A stretch of 64,000 nt of DNA from Aaosphaeria pasadenensis (taxonomy: Eukaryota; Ascomycota; Dothideomycetes; Pleosporales), in contig JAKLMB010000003.1 of assembly GCA_022813625.1 (NCBI GenBank), forward strand, positions 124,001-188,000, given 5' to 3'. The notes beneath the pieces were generated by a model. The model was not told the DNA's origin. It searched no databases and worked only from the letters and a program-made list of their open reading frames with translations. Position 1 is the first letter of the stretch. Each line of letters starts with the position of its first letter. Positions 46,088 to 57,934 of the stretch are shown piece after piece. Made by a program: the position numbers and the translations under genes.

Positions 46088-49000
46088 TTATATCTTCTCC
46101 GAGCTCTCTAGTGGAGGAACGGCCTTGGCACCATTCGCTCCATCTGCATCTCCATTTACCTTCCCATTAGCCTCGACAGGACCTCCGTTCTTCTTCTCCT
46201 TCTTCTCCCCGAATTCAACACCCCCGATGATGTGACCGGACACCAACTCCAACCCCGCCACAAACACACCCATCAGACTCGCAATGAAGAAGTGGCTGAT
46301 CGTCGTCCCAATGTCCAACCAGCTGCCCTCGTCCTTGACCATGTAGAAGAAGTTCAGCGTCATCACATCTCCCGCCGCCATCACCACCATGAAGATAGCA
46401 CTGGGCGCCACCCCGAGCCTGCGGTTCAGGATTCCGAAATTCGCGCTCAACACCGCGAACGGAACCATGATCTTCATCATCAGTAGGGCTCCCTGCGAGA
46501 AGGGATCAAACACCGGTATCAGTCGAGAGACCGCGTCAAGAGAGAACGATGATACCGAAGCGATGTTGCCAGTCGAGAAGAACGCCGATTGCAGGAAGAA
46601 AAAGAAGAACAGCGCAATTCTGGCGTCTGATAGAGTGAGAGCTCGGTACTGTCCTGCGCCCAGGGAGGCAATCCGATCAGCAGCAGCCGCCACAGCTGGC
46701 TCGAGTAGATTCGCCGAGCCAGGAGTGCTGTCTGTGGGCTTCGAGCTGTGCTTGGTCGTATCGGTGTAGATATGATGCTCAAGTCGCATCCAGCTGAATA
46801 GACATAGACAGAATGCAAAGTAGAACAAGCCCTCGTAGGAAATGGTGAGGATGATGAACGAGGGTGCGAACTGTAGGAAGATGACGACCAAGCGGTGGAT
46901 GTAGTGATTGTTTGGCTGCAGACCGTGTAGGAATGGCACAATCAACGAAGCAACTACCTGCTGTTAGCATAGTTGACCCTATGGTCATCATGAGTCGGTC
47001 AACATACTCAAAGTGATCCATCCAACAGACTGCGTACCCAAAGGCAACCCCTGCCTAGCGTTGAGGTACCATACGCTTGATCGAGTCACAATCATAGCAA
47101 GAGCCACCAGACCGATCTATCGACATTAGTAAAGTGGTAGAGTTGAATGCATCCATAGTGCATACCTGTGTGCCCAAGATTATTCGCGAGAGTCCGTCAG
47201 CTGCTGGAGACGACAGTTCGTCCTTGGACGACTCGGCATCGACCAAGATGCTCTTCTCAAAGATCAGATATAGACCTCCGACCGCGAACATAAGTCCACC
47301 TCCAAGTAGGCTAGAAGATCGGTCAGCGTGAGACAATGCACTTGAGCGCAACACTTACATCATATTCAGATCTTCCACTTTGTTCGCAGGCAGTAGGGTG
47401 AAAATGCTCATCACAATGCAGGACAAAGCCCAGGTGAGAACTAGCCATACGTTACGCTTGACAAAATCTTGTCCATAGAATGCAGGCCAAATTGTGGCAA
47501 CAAGGTAACAGGCGGTGAAGATCTCTCGCCGGAAGTAGCTCCAGACCTTTGCGAGCGTCAGTTATGTCGATTAGGGGGACGGGTACAGTGCAGCTTACCA
47601 ATGCTTCAAGAAGACCGAAAAATCCAAGCACCGAAAGCACAAGCTTGATCGTGTCCACAGGAGACGATATATGGCCGAACAAGACTTTGCATCCCTGGAC
47701 AAGAGCTGGTCTGCTCGCCCATACCTCCTCCCAGAACATGACTGGAAAGAAAGCGTAGACATAATAAATCCACGGTGACTTCTGAACAAACAATACAGAG
47801 TACAGGCCAACAAGTGTGGATGAGAAAATGATCATGCTTGGAACAGAGCGTAGAGTCTCCGATTTTCCGTGCAAGACGTGGAGATCAAGGACGGTAGTAA
47901 TTGCATAGGCAATCCAGCCAACGTATCCCGCAGTGACTAGAGTTCGCAGAAACAGCCAGTCGTAGGTCTGGAGATATCGCAGCCCTTGGATGCCGGTCTG
48001 GATGAGAGCGGTCGTTTCTTTGATCGCCTCTTCCGAATCTCCCTGATCGATCAATCCTTGGATGTGAGCAATCCGATATTCCACGGAATGCGTTTCGTCT
48101 CCTAACTCAGCGTACGGCTTGTACCTCAGTTCAGTAGACTTCTTCTGCTCTTCTTTGATATGGTACATCTCAAGAATCTCCTTCGCGTTTATTAGCAATG
48201 CCTCCGCTTTAGACTTCACATCTGTGTCCAAGTACGAAAGTGGCAATTCGCCAACAGAGTTCGTCGGGAAGGCAAGTCCTGTCAAATAAGCCATAAGAGC
48301 AGCCACATCGGCTTGAGCGACATCGTGTCTTTGGATGTGGTCCAAGCCCCAATCCGAAGAGAAACCATCTTCATGACCCTTGGCTGAACCAGTTGGATCC
48401 ACGACTGGCTTTGCCACGCCAGATCCCCATGCAATTAGAGGAGTTCGTGTGTTGTCCGGATGTCCATCTCCATGACTTCCCCAATCGCTCATGCCGTGAT
48501 CTGCTGTGAAGACGAAGGCTGTCTTACCATCGTCATAGAATTCTTCTATGAGCTTCGTAATTTCTTGGACGCCTTGATCTACGACCTGGATATTGTGTAG
48601 ATATTGCTTCGAGTATGGTCGATGCGAATGTCCAGTGGTATCCAGACCGAGAAGATGCAGGAAGAACACATTCTGCTCCTTCCGCAGCTCTGCATCGAGA
48701 GTAGAATTGGTCTTCGCGTCCTCGAAAAGCTTCTTGACCTTGTCAAACACCCAGATGTCAAGCTCCAGCGCCTCCTTTGAGAAATCCTCAAAATCGGCGT
48801 CATATGAGTCTGCATCTACTCTTCCAGGAACTGCTCCCTGCTCAAACATGGGCAAGATGTCCGGGCTCCCCCAGCTCCAGGTATGCCTGCTCCGGTTGAA
48901 GACGCTGTCGAAATTTACGGGATTCAGTTTCCAGCCCGTCATCACCGCAGAGACATCTTCGTACAGCCCAGCAATGAGGGCGACATGACCCGGCCGGGAC

Positions 49001-49438
49001 TCCGTAGGAACTCTCGTGTGAGAGACTCCAAATGTACCGTGTTCGAGGACTCGAGAACGTAGGAACGGGGCGAGGGGGCGGGGAACTTTTGCGGCTTCGG
49101 AATCCTCGCTATTCGGAGACGGGTCAGGGAACGACTGGAAGGCTTTATCGGCGCGGAGACCGTCTCCTACGATGTATTAGCATTGTTCGACTTAAAAGGA
49201 CGTTGATTTCACTAACCGACAAATAGAACCAGCCTCTTAGCAGGAGCTTCCTGAGTGTCGACACGGTGCTCTCGCATGCCATGGACAATAGGGCTCACGA
49301 AATAAATCGAAAAAATGCTACAGCCTCGTCAATTCCTCACTCTCGCATGAATTGTTCTCAACGGACGGACCTGTAGATGTAAAGCAGATGGAAAAGCACC
49401 GCGATTGCAAGGAAACGATTACGCCCAAGCTGCGCCAT
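46088..49438 (-). CDS. MCD4: GPI ethanolamine phosphate transferase 1 (Mcd4/PIG-N)
   Basis: Seven exons on the minus strand: 49371-49438, 49217-49317, 47599-49166, 47359-47546, 47166-47310, 47008-47116 and 46088-46953; 1014 aa. An N-terminal anchor (FLAIAVLFHLLYIYSIFSIY) leads into a lumenal alkaline-phosphatase-fold catalytic domain: FVGDGLRAD (metal Asp ~58), PTESRPGH (candidate nucleophile Thr ~111), FLHLLGLDTTGHSHRPYS and FTADHGMSDWGSHGDGHPDN supply the metal ligands. The C-terminal half has many hydrophobic helices (PIG-N region, for example LQFAPSFIILTISYEGLFYF). Mcd4 adds phosphoethanolamine to the first mannose of the GPI precursor in the ER. The last junction needs the acceptor GGTAG to keep WITLIASLIVPFLH in frame. 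The terminal KKEKKNGG segment is basic and cytosolic. Confidence 0.94.
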
Positions 49439-49825
49439 GTTGGCATAAAGGAGCGAATGTCTCAAGAAAGACAAATTTATTAAGAGAAAACTGGCGCTTC
49501 GAAGGGGTGAATACCGTAATGGCTCGACATGGACAACGACGTCCATTGAGGTGCGCTCCTTGCCAAGACAATCTGGAACATTTCCTAATTGGGTGGATTG
49601 TACATACATAAACGCGTCACCTTCAATCATAGCGTGACAAGAAGGAAGAAATATCATGATGACTCGAAGTTACTCGAAAAAATAATCATTTATTATAGTT
49701 TGGGACTTGATGTCACTTCTGAACGCGATATATATTCATTGTCGCAATAATGTGTCGTTGTCAGCATACCAGTCTGTGGTCAACTCCAATATAGTCCAAT
49801 AATCGTCATGCACATCCGTTCAAGT
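49439..49825. other. Intergenic: MCD4 promoter and GDI1 3' flank
   Basis: About 390 bases. A frame continuing upstream of the MCD4 ATG has no support. Nothing else seen. Confidence 0.5.
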
Positions 49826-51591
49826 TTATTCATCAGCAACGAGGTTCTGCCCGTCTCGGAGACCCTCAACGACAAGCTCGTGACCCTCGGCCCGGCGGTA
49901 GATGTCTCGGATATCATCTTCTCATTGTTAGTGACAGTCTACTGATATCAAAACTCTCGACTTACCGGTGGTGGTCTCAAAGTGGCTCGTAGCGTCGTAG
50001 CTCTTGGACAAGAAGATGTTGTCGTTGGCGCCGCTCTCAATTGGCTCGTACAGAGGGATGGGAGCACCCATGAACTGTTCCTCGATGCGTCCAAGACGGT
50101 CAAGACCTGGTTGCAGCTCGAGGTGGTGGTTGCTGTCACCCTCGGCAATAGTTGAGACAATGGCAATGTAGTAACCCTTAGGGCAAACATTGTGGGCAGA
50201 TGAGACGACTGCAATGTAGATATCTGTAGTGAAGACAGTTAGGATCTTTCGGTACAAGGGTAGAAGCTAGGGAACTAACCATGCTTCCGTCCTACTTGGG
50301 ATTGAGGGATAATAAGCTGGAATGAGTCGCTGTTGTCCGTGTTGGCCACAGGGTGGTTCAGGATGCAGATTGCCTTGAGCAAGTGTCCGGTGACGCGGAC
50401 CTTGTCTGGGAAGTAAGACGGATCTGCGAGGATCTTCTTTGCCTTGGTCTCGAATTTCATGCCTGGGCCATCGTCACCCTTCTCCTTCATGGTAGCCTTG
50501 ATTCCGGAGACCTTGCCTCCCTCGTACAAGAACTCATCCACGTCAGTGTTCAACATGTATGTACCTCCATAAATGGCAGACAGACGAGCAAAACCCTGGG
50601 GAAGCTCTCCGAGACCGTACAAGGGGTAGATGTATGGGGACTTTCCGTATCTTGCCATCGAGTTCACATAGAGACGAATGCGGTTGATGGCATCGTTGGC
50701 GTTGCCCTTTGCGTTGATGTAGTCATCAGTCTGGAAAAGAGCCATGGAATGACCAATGAAGTCCTTGGTGGTTGCCTCCAAGCCGAATTTGTCATAAACA
50801 TCCTTCATGGTGCAGTTCTTCAGATCGAGACCTGCCAAAATCAGCATATGCACTTTAATCTTCCTGTCCCTCCAGATTCGTACCCTTGTGTGTTGCCGGA
50901 TCATCTTCCTTGTATGCGCCGACCCACTCCAAGAAGTTCCTGGCACGGCGCTTCTCAAAAAGACCCATCAATGGGGAGCGAAGAGCCTCGCCTGCGTCCG
51001 AAGGCACTTTGGCAACGGTTGCCTTTGCGCCACTGCCTTGCTGGACATAACTGCCAGCAATCTGCTTGAACTCTAGGTATCGAGTAACGTCGGTGGAGAC
51101 AAGGATGTTCGTCAACTCGCCGTTGGACATGAGGAGCTTGGGGACGAGATCAATGTTCCAGTCATTGACACGGCCATACTTCTTCCAGGGCTCGCCGGCA
51201 GTGTTGCCATACTTTTTGAAGAGCTTCTCTCGTTAGTCGCCTTATCGTGAATAGCGGGGAGTGCACGTACTGCTTCAATGTTGACGGAGGCGGCTTCACT
51301 GCAGTATGTTAGCACGAGGTTGAGAGGTAGGGGCGTAAAGACAGCGGACTCCTTACCCTCCGTAGTGATCGTTGCGGTCGATGTGGAGGACCTTCTTTCC
51401 CTTCACACTGAGAACACTTCACAAAAGTTAGCAAAATCCTAATCCTTCTTGGCCGTGTCGGTGTTACCCAGAGAGAACGCATTCCGTGAGACCTGCGACC
51501 ATTAGCATGTAGGCCCCCTCCCGTATGGCGGGGTAATGAGCTCACCAGTTCCCAGAACCACAACGTCGTACTCGGGTGCAATCTCATCCAT
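49826..51591 (-). CDS. GDI1: Rab GDP-dissociation inhibitor
   Basis: Eight exons on the minus strand: 51546-51591, 51468-51492, 51357-51416, 51271-51298, 50884-51223, 50280-50831, 49966-50223 and 49826-49920; 467 aa, usual for the family. The N-terminus MDEIAPEYDVVVLGTGLTEC plus DRNDHYGGEAASVN forms the dinucleotide-like fold shared with Rab escort proteins. MSNGELTNILVSTDVTRYLE and YVNSMARYGKSPYIYPLYGL are Rab-binding platform and domain motifs. GDI extracts prenylated GDP-bound Rab proteins from membranes and recycles them. The first four exons are very short (25-60 nt) and the remaining exons are longer. All junctions are in frame and homology-consistent. Confidence 0.95.
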
Positions 51592-52020
51592 GGTGGCAAG
51601 CTGTGACAAGAGGTAGAATGAGTATACTCTGTAGACGGTGAAGAGAAGTTTGGAACGGAAGCTAGGCGGGATGGATGTGGGTGGATGTTGCGGTGAGCAC
51701 CTGCAGGTGGGTGGGGAGCTCTTTGAACTCGGCTCGCTATCTACAAGTGGCGCATGCCAGTCAACTTTCAGAACATGCTGGGTTTCACATTATTTATGAA
51801 CAGGGATATCTCGAATAACTGTCAACAAATGATAAAACCAAATTCTGCCCTCTAACAGGAAGAATATATTTTTTGGGGCTCTGGTGGTGCAGGCCTATCT
51901 TACAATTACATACCCAATACAGCTTTTCCGCGATACCTGAGATCGCCCCTTTCAAGCGTCATATATACATAGTAGTGTACATTTCTCCAACAATCACTGG
52001 GAGTATACATGATGTAGCGT
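51592..52020. other. Intergenic: GDI1 promoter and uL29m 3' flank
   Basis: About 430 bases; no gene or recognisable element. Confidence 0.5.
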
Positions 52021-52981
52021 TCATTTATTCCACAAAACCTTCTTTGTCTTCTCTTCAACCTGTTCCTTGAACGACGGTTTGTTGTCCTGCGTGTTGAAAA
52101 ATCGCTCCTCTGGAAGCTTGCCCTCCTTGTCGGCAACGACCTGTTGACTCTGTTGGCCACCTGCAACTTCTGGTACCTCCGCTTCTTGGTAGTCCTCTGG
52201 GTCAGACTGCGGATGGTTAGTGGCGGGCCTGGCTTGTATGTTGGAAATGATGTACTCACGCTGTATGGACTGATGTTGTGTGCATTGTTCTTGAGGTCCA
52301 CCGTAGGGTCTTGCCCTGCGAGTTGGTATGCGTCTTTCCAGGCCTTGTGTCTCTCCTGCAGGGTATCCATGATTGCTTTCATAGTTTCCTGAACTGTATC
52401 ATCCCTAGTTTGGTTTTCATCATCTCCATACAAGCCTCCGACTCTGTCTCGCTCAAGTTTCTCGGTTGCAAGGCGATTGCGCTCCTTCACACATACCCAC
52501 CAGAGGGCATGGAGATCCTCCCAGGATCTTGAACGTAATTCGGGGACGGTCCATGATCGTCCTGGCAAGTTCATGTCAGCCAAAAGTCTAATCCTCGTTG
52601 CTTGGGAATCGCACCATGCCGTGACTCCTTCAGTGGAGTTTGTAAAAGCTGCTTGCTCTTGAAAAATCCCCACAGACCATGTTCTTCGTCTCCCTGGACG
52701 GGCTCTTTGCCCTTGAAGTCGGTGACAGGTTTAGGAATTGGCTGCTTGAGGACGGATAGAGCCTGTCGTTTCCGCAAACCTGTGTGTCTCAATGCGGAGA
52801 GACCACGATTTTTGTTGTTATCTCCTTTCCATAATGCGGTGGACGTCGAGAAACGAGCAATTGAGTTGTTTGACGGGTTTCGTAGGTGGTGTATCGAGGG
52901 CGCCAGAAAAGGAAAAATGAGATCCGACTGGGTCAATGTCGAATTGGACCGCAGCACTCGAAATGCGGGTGAGGTCGCCAT
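52021..52981 (-). CDS. MRPL4: Mitochondrial large-subunit ribosomal protein uL29m (MRPL4)
   Basis: Three exons on the minus strand: 52615-52981, 52260-52561 and 52021-52206; 284 aa. I start at the ATG at 52981 (MATSPAFRVLRSNSTL), which gives a basic, Ser-rich mitochondrial presequence; an in-frame ATG 40 codons upstream adds only poly-Asn sequence. Family blocks are RGLSALRHTGLRKRQALSV, DEEHGLWGFF and the L29 core WTVPELRSRSWEDLHALWWV with CVKERNRLATEKLERDR. The last exon encodes a charged tail ending KKVLWNK. The protein sits near the exit tunnel of the mitoribosome. It is divergent from the CPC1-like gene; their start regions are only about 200 bases apart. Confidence 0.94.
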
Positions 52982-53144
52982 TTGGCAATGCGCCTGCCAG
53001 GTGGTGACAATACTGCTGTTGTTGTTGTTGTTGAGGAGGGCTGTGTCGGCCGATATTATTTTCTGCTGCTGACCACTTGCTCGATCGATTGCTTGCTTCA
53101 AATCTTACGGCGCTCGGACCGCGTTACAAGCCGCTTTCTTGGCA

Positions 53145-53171
53145 ATGAATGCATCGCCCGGATTGCTTTAA
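53145..53171 (+). promoter_or_regulatory. Candidate uORF ahead of the CPC1-like gene
   Basis: ATG AAT GCA TCG CCC GGA TTG CTT TAA: eight codons and a stop, in the same frame as the downstream bZIP frame. GCN4/CPC1/CpcA mRNAs are translationally controlled by short uORFs, so this is a plausible regulatory uORF. An overlapping ATG at 53149 opens a second short frame. Confidence 0.4.
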
Positions 53172-53198
53172 AACCCCGCCTCGCGCCTCAGGTTCCCT

Positions 53199-54206
53199 TT
53201 GATCCCTCATCCCAAACCGAACCCTCTTTCCACCCGTGTGAAGGGGGTCTTTTCATCTGAACCAATTCTCTTTGACCAGAACTTCGATTTTACCAGCGGG
53301 TTAGGAGACCCGCACTTAGACATATCGTCATGGAATATAACGCATTCGCATACATGCCAGCCTGCAGTCGATTCACAGCCCACTTCTGCCCGGCCAGACA
53401 ATCCGCAACTTCAAGCAAATCACAATAGTTGGGATACCTCGCTATCATTTTCGGCCAACGATACTCGGAACGGCCTTACTTTCGATTCTGGCTCTTCTTC
53501 GATTCCCTTTTCGTCATTCTCGCAAGCCACCTTGACCGGCGGCCTTCTCATTGATTCTTCTTCTGCTTCTGCTTCTTCCTTCCTCGATATTCCGCACTGG
53601 AATGAGTTTTCTACTATTGCTGCCACATCCACGGATGATTTATCGGCGGATCATGGGATCCAATTAGAGTTGGCATCGACTATGCCTTCTCCCTATTCTC
53701 TTCCTCTATCAGTAGCCGACGCTGGCTCTCACTCTTTCAATCCCTCTCCTCCTGAATCTATCTATGGCACAAGCATGTCTCAAACAATCAACAAAGGTAT
53801 AGTACCCTGGAGCTGCGCTGAGAAGCTTCAATATAGCTCTTCAGCTTTGGCATCTCTTCTTTCTATGAACATTAGTTAAGCGTCTACAGACCTGTCACCC
53901 AGTTATGGTTCCTCACCATCAAGTCCAAAGAACCGAAGCCCCTCGACAGATGGGTCATTGTCAACACCAAAATTGTCCAAATCTCAACATGTTTCTAACC
54001 CTAATGAATCCACCGCCCGCATCGAGAAAAGGAGGCAGAACACGCTTGCCGCTCGTCGGTATCGACAGAAACGAGTCGACCAAGTGTCCACCTTGGAATC
54101 AGCTCTCAAAGACACCCAGTCCGAGAGAGATGACCTGAAAGTCCGCGTTGCTCGGCTCGAAGGCGAAGTTGAGACACTTCGGGCGCTGCTTCGATCGAAC
54201 AAGTAG
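53199..54206 (+). CDS. cpc1: GCN4/CPC1-like bZIP transcription factor (N-terminus unresolved)
   Basis: Two recognised exons, ending at 53796 and running 53890-54206, with a 93-nt intron (GTATAG...CTACAG). Exon 2 encodes the bZIP: basic region IEKRRQNTLAARRYRQKRVD followed by a leucine zipper from VSTLESAL to EVETLRALL, matching the Gcn4/CPC1/CpcA class that activates amino-acid biosynthesis genes through TGACTCA sites. Exon 1 is Ser/Thr-rich with acidic/aromatic patches (EPILFDQNFDF, DIPHWNEF) typical of activation domains. The frame is open from 53172, but the first in-frame ATG is about 160 codons in, so the start at 53199 (a TTG) is only nominal: either an upstream exon supplies the AUG or initiation is non-AUG. 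The stop TGA/TAG context and bZIP end at 54206 are clear. Confidence 0.8.
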
Positions 54207-55698
54207 CCTATCTGTTTATCGGGTGGTCAGCCAGTGTTCCTGTCTCTTTCTTTCTTCTCTGTATTCATTAGATATCCCTTCAATTCAGACGATGTCGGTA
54301 TTCGATCAGTGGTTCCTTCGCAGTAAATGAAAAGTTTATCACATCGGCAAAAGTTTGTGCATCATGATGGCCTGTTTGCATGAGATTGATTGAACTTACG
54401 CTCTCGTTCAGTAGTCTGGTCTTCACCGAGATTCGCATTGCTTTCTGTCTACCTAACAATATCTACATACAAGCGTTGATATATCTACTTTCCTCCATCC
54501 ACATCATTATCCATCACGATGAGTCGATATTATGCAAATACTCGAGAGGGCAGCACACTCCATCACCTTGAACATGAGGTGATGCCAGTGACCCTGATAA
54601 CGCCAAGGAATTCCACGCGAGTGAAACTAAACGTGGACTTGCAGCTGCGCTCAGTATGATCGAAAATGAGTCATTTCTGCTCATAACTACTCTAATCCTA
54701 ATACAGACAAGCGTCGCATTCGCTTTCCACCACTGCAACCTAACCTCTCTCAAAAGCATGACCAGTTACTCCGTACACTTCTCATTATTAGGTGGTATTA
54801 CTGTAGTACTCGATATGGCCAACAATTATGAAACAGAATGGAACCAGTCGTGCTTATATATACATTTTAATCCTCAGTTCTTCAATGGGTTCCCAACGGA
54901 CGCCCTAAATGCAACTAAGCATCTCTACCATCTAACGGCACTGACTCTGTGATGAGGTCACTTCTAGGATGTCCTAATTGGGTGTCAAGTATACTCTCGA
55001 GGTCACACCCCTAGCTCGCCTTGTAACGCCTTATGAGGACTTCAGTGCTTGGGATATTGAGACTATCGGTCCTATTCTTGCCGCAGGATCTGTAAACCGT
55101 GACAGAGACCGAATGAATTGTGACTTCTCGCGTTCTATACTTCAACTTCGCGATTCGCGTGTTTGTGCTCATCGGGACATAATGACTCTACCTTGATAGA
55201 ACACGCATGCCAACATCTCTGTTGCTACCGATACACAGCGGCTCCGCGCATATCTATGCAAAACCCAAACAACTGATACTCCTACCTTGTCCAGAATGTC
55301 AAGGCCATTCACAAGAATCAGCGACGGGCGATAGAATGACCGGAACGTATTATCATGTGTATAGCGGTGTTGATTGACGAACCAGATGGTTGCAGTGCTT
55401 TGCCACTAATCCCTATCGACAACTGACATCGCCAATTTTTCCTTCGAGATATGGTCAATGCGACTTTTACCATATACATATACCATTGTGGATATATCTA
55501 GAGCCGCGAGAGCCAAGAAATGCGGGCAAGCTGACGCTAGCGGCGCGCACGTCCGTTCGCGAACACCTCCCGCAACTTCTGGCATCGTTGGTAGACGACA
55601 AACGACCGCTATATCGCATTATCACCTTCAAGTTCATAAGAGAAAGATCATTGGTTTATAAGAATCATATTGAAACAGGTCTGTACCAAAGTTCCACC
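54207..55698. other. Intergenic: CPC1-like 3' flank and NOT2 5' flank
   Basis: About 1.5 kb, AT-richer, with only short unsupported frames. It holds a TACTCCGTA copy (54767-54775) and a TGAGTCA heptamer at 54667-54673. No gene seen. Confidence 0.55.
54767..54775 (+). repeat. TACTCCGTA nonamer, copy 6
   Basis: Exact plus-strand match between the CPC1-like gene and NOT2. Confidence 0.8.
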
Positions 55699-57934
55699 AT
55701 GAATCGGCAAGGTTGGTCTCTCCTCGACACCTCTGCCCTTTGTTCACCCTCTGATCACGACCCTCGACAATCGCCTCGTCAACCCGATACTTGCGTTCAC
55801 GAGCCTGAGCCTGCGCGTTTGAAGTACACAGAGGAAACACGCACGGAATATTGATCTCGCCGATCTCTCGGAAATTCCCCAACAACACCCACGTCGCCGC
55901 CGACGGACTTTGTGGTCACTGCGCTTTTGCTTTTTATGATTTCCCTCTCGCGCATATAGTAGCTAACTCGATCTCTTAACAGGGCCCGGAGCGCAGCCTC
56001 TTCGATCGGTTCCGAACAACATGTTCCAAAATCAGCAGAACACTCGCGGCGCGCCGCTCGGTTCGAACAGATTACAGCAGAATGGGAAACTTGGTGAGGA
56101 CGTCTGATAGACTCGTGGAAGAGGAGACTAGCTGACAAGGCATGTGCAACAGGGAGCGGTTCACAATGGTCTTTTGGGGGCCCAATGGGTGGAGCGCCTG
56201 GTCTGTCGAGCGCACAATCACGAACAAACGGCGCTGGCCTATCAAGCTTCGCGCAAACAATCGGAAACTCGCAACCACATACGCCACTCAATCTTGAGTA
56301 AGTCATCTAGTTCCAAGACGGCAAGACATCGGAGAAACATGGCTCTTCTGGGACCGCATAACTAAGCATGTATTAACAGAGAGTTCCCCTCATTGTCCGG
56401 TGCCCCCCAAGCTCAGCAGAATACCTCCGCACAGCAAATGTGGTCAAATCCCAATCTGCGAACGACACAACAGCACTCCACAATCCAGAGACCGCAGGTC
56501 CAGACACCAGGAGCCCAAACATCCAACAACAACGCCCAGCAGTTACCAACTCAATCTCACGACGATAACAGCTCTGCGCAAGGCCAGTTCGCCAGCGCTG
56601 GCGGCGACGAGTATCGGTTTGGCGGACAAGCTGGTGTGGGCCAACTATCAGGAGGTGGACAGCCTCAGACCGGCAATATAGAGGAGTTTCCCCCACTCGG
56701 AGGTGGGGCTGGTGAAGTTGGACCAGACCGACGAACAGGCATGATACAGAGCGCTGCAGCATACGGAGGCAACGCAGGCGGAAACGCTTTCCCTGGACTG
56801 GGACAGACACGGAATGGTCTCTCTAGCCCAACGGACAGTGCTCAGGATCGCCAAATAAACACAGCTGTCGGCAGCAGAGGACTCCAAACAGGTGGAGGTA
56901 AGACGAGTTTCTGTTGACCATAATGCACTTACTGACTGGACTAGCGTCGAGGACACCTTTTGAGGGTATGCGAGGAACACCCAGTGGGCTACAAGATGCC
57001 GAACGCAGTGTACGTCCTATCCCAATTCACAAAGACCGATGCACTGAAGGAAAATGTAGGCTAATACAAGGACTGAACAGTCACTTGGCAACTTGTCGTT
57101 TCTCGGTTCTCAAGTTCCGCCGATCGGCCGTGCTCAAAACAATCAGTTTGAGCAGAGCTACAGTGCGGATAATGCCGACTCCCCAAACGCACAACATCCT
57201 CAGCACAAGAAATTAGCAGAGATGACCGACTCAGAACGATATGGCCTCCCGGGCCTTCTTTCAATGATTCCCTTGGAGAGCCCCGATTACTCTTCGCTCG
57301 CTGTTGGTCAGGACCTGACTGTTCTTGGCCTCGACTTGAGTCGCCCTGAGTAAGCAACCTCTCCCATATCACTTGGCTATTCAGCTAATCTTTCAGCAAC
57401 TCTCCTCTCCACCCAACGTTTGGGTCCCCATTTGTGGAGTCCAACGTGAAACCAGTGATTCCTCCCGACTTCACATTACCAGCTGCCTACACCGTCACCA
57501 ATGTTCCACCGCTGCATACCAAAATGGCTAGTTTCTCTGCAGAGACCCTCCTAGCTATCTTCTATCAATACCCACGAGATATTTTGCAGGAGATGGCCGC
57601 AAACGAACTGTATGTCCAAGTTTTCAAGAGAGACCGTTGACGGAAGTTTGCTAACGAATTGCAGATACAACCGTGATTGGAGGTGGCATATGAAGCTACA
57701 GCAGTGGATGATGAAGGATCCCGACCTACCGCAGCCGATGCGACTTTCGCAGAAAGAGGAGCGCGGCTGGTATCTCTTCTTCGATGTGACAAATTGGCGG
57801 CGGGAGAGGGTATGTACCTGCCTTTGACATGTCTTGACTTGATTGACTAACGAATGCAACAGAGGGAGTTCGATCTCAACTACGATCACCTCGATCAACG
57901 TCATGGCCCACCTATGGTTCCAGGGCAGATATAA
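55699..57934 (+). CDS. NOT2: CCR4-NOT complex subunit 2 (NOT2/CNOT2)
   Basis: Nine exons: 55699-55711 (13 nt), 55983-56093, 56153-56297, 56380-56897, 56945-57009, 57081-57349, 57397-57609, 57665-57809 and 57863-57934; 516 aa. It starts MNRQGPGAQPLRSVPNNMF. The N-terminal ~360 residues are Gln/Gly/Ser/Asn-rich with short linear motifs (LNLEEFPSLSG, IEEFPPLGG). The C-terminal NOT box begins near 374: SPLHPTFGSPF, YNRDWRWHMKLQQWMM, RGWYLFFDVTNWRRERREFD. NOT2 pairs with NOT3/5 on the NOT1 scaffold for mRNA deadenylation and transcriptional repression. The first intron (271 nt) after a four-codon first exon is the longest in this gene. Frame, motifs and splice signals agree throughout. Confidence 0.93.
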
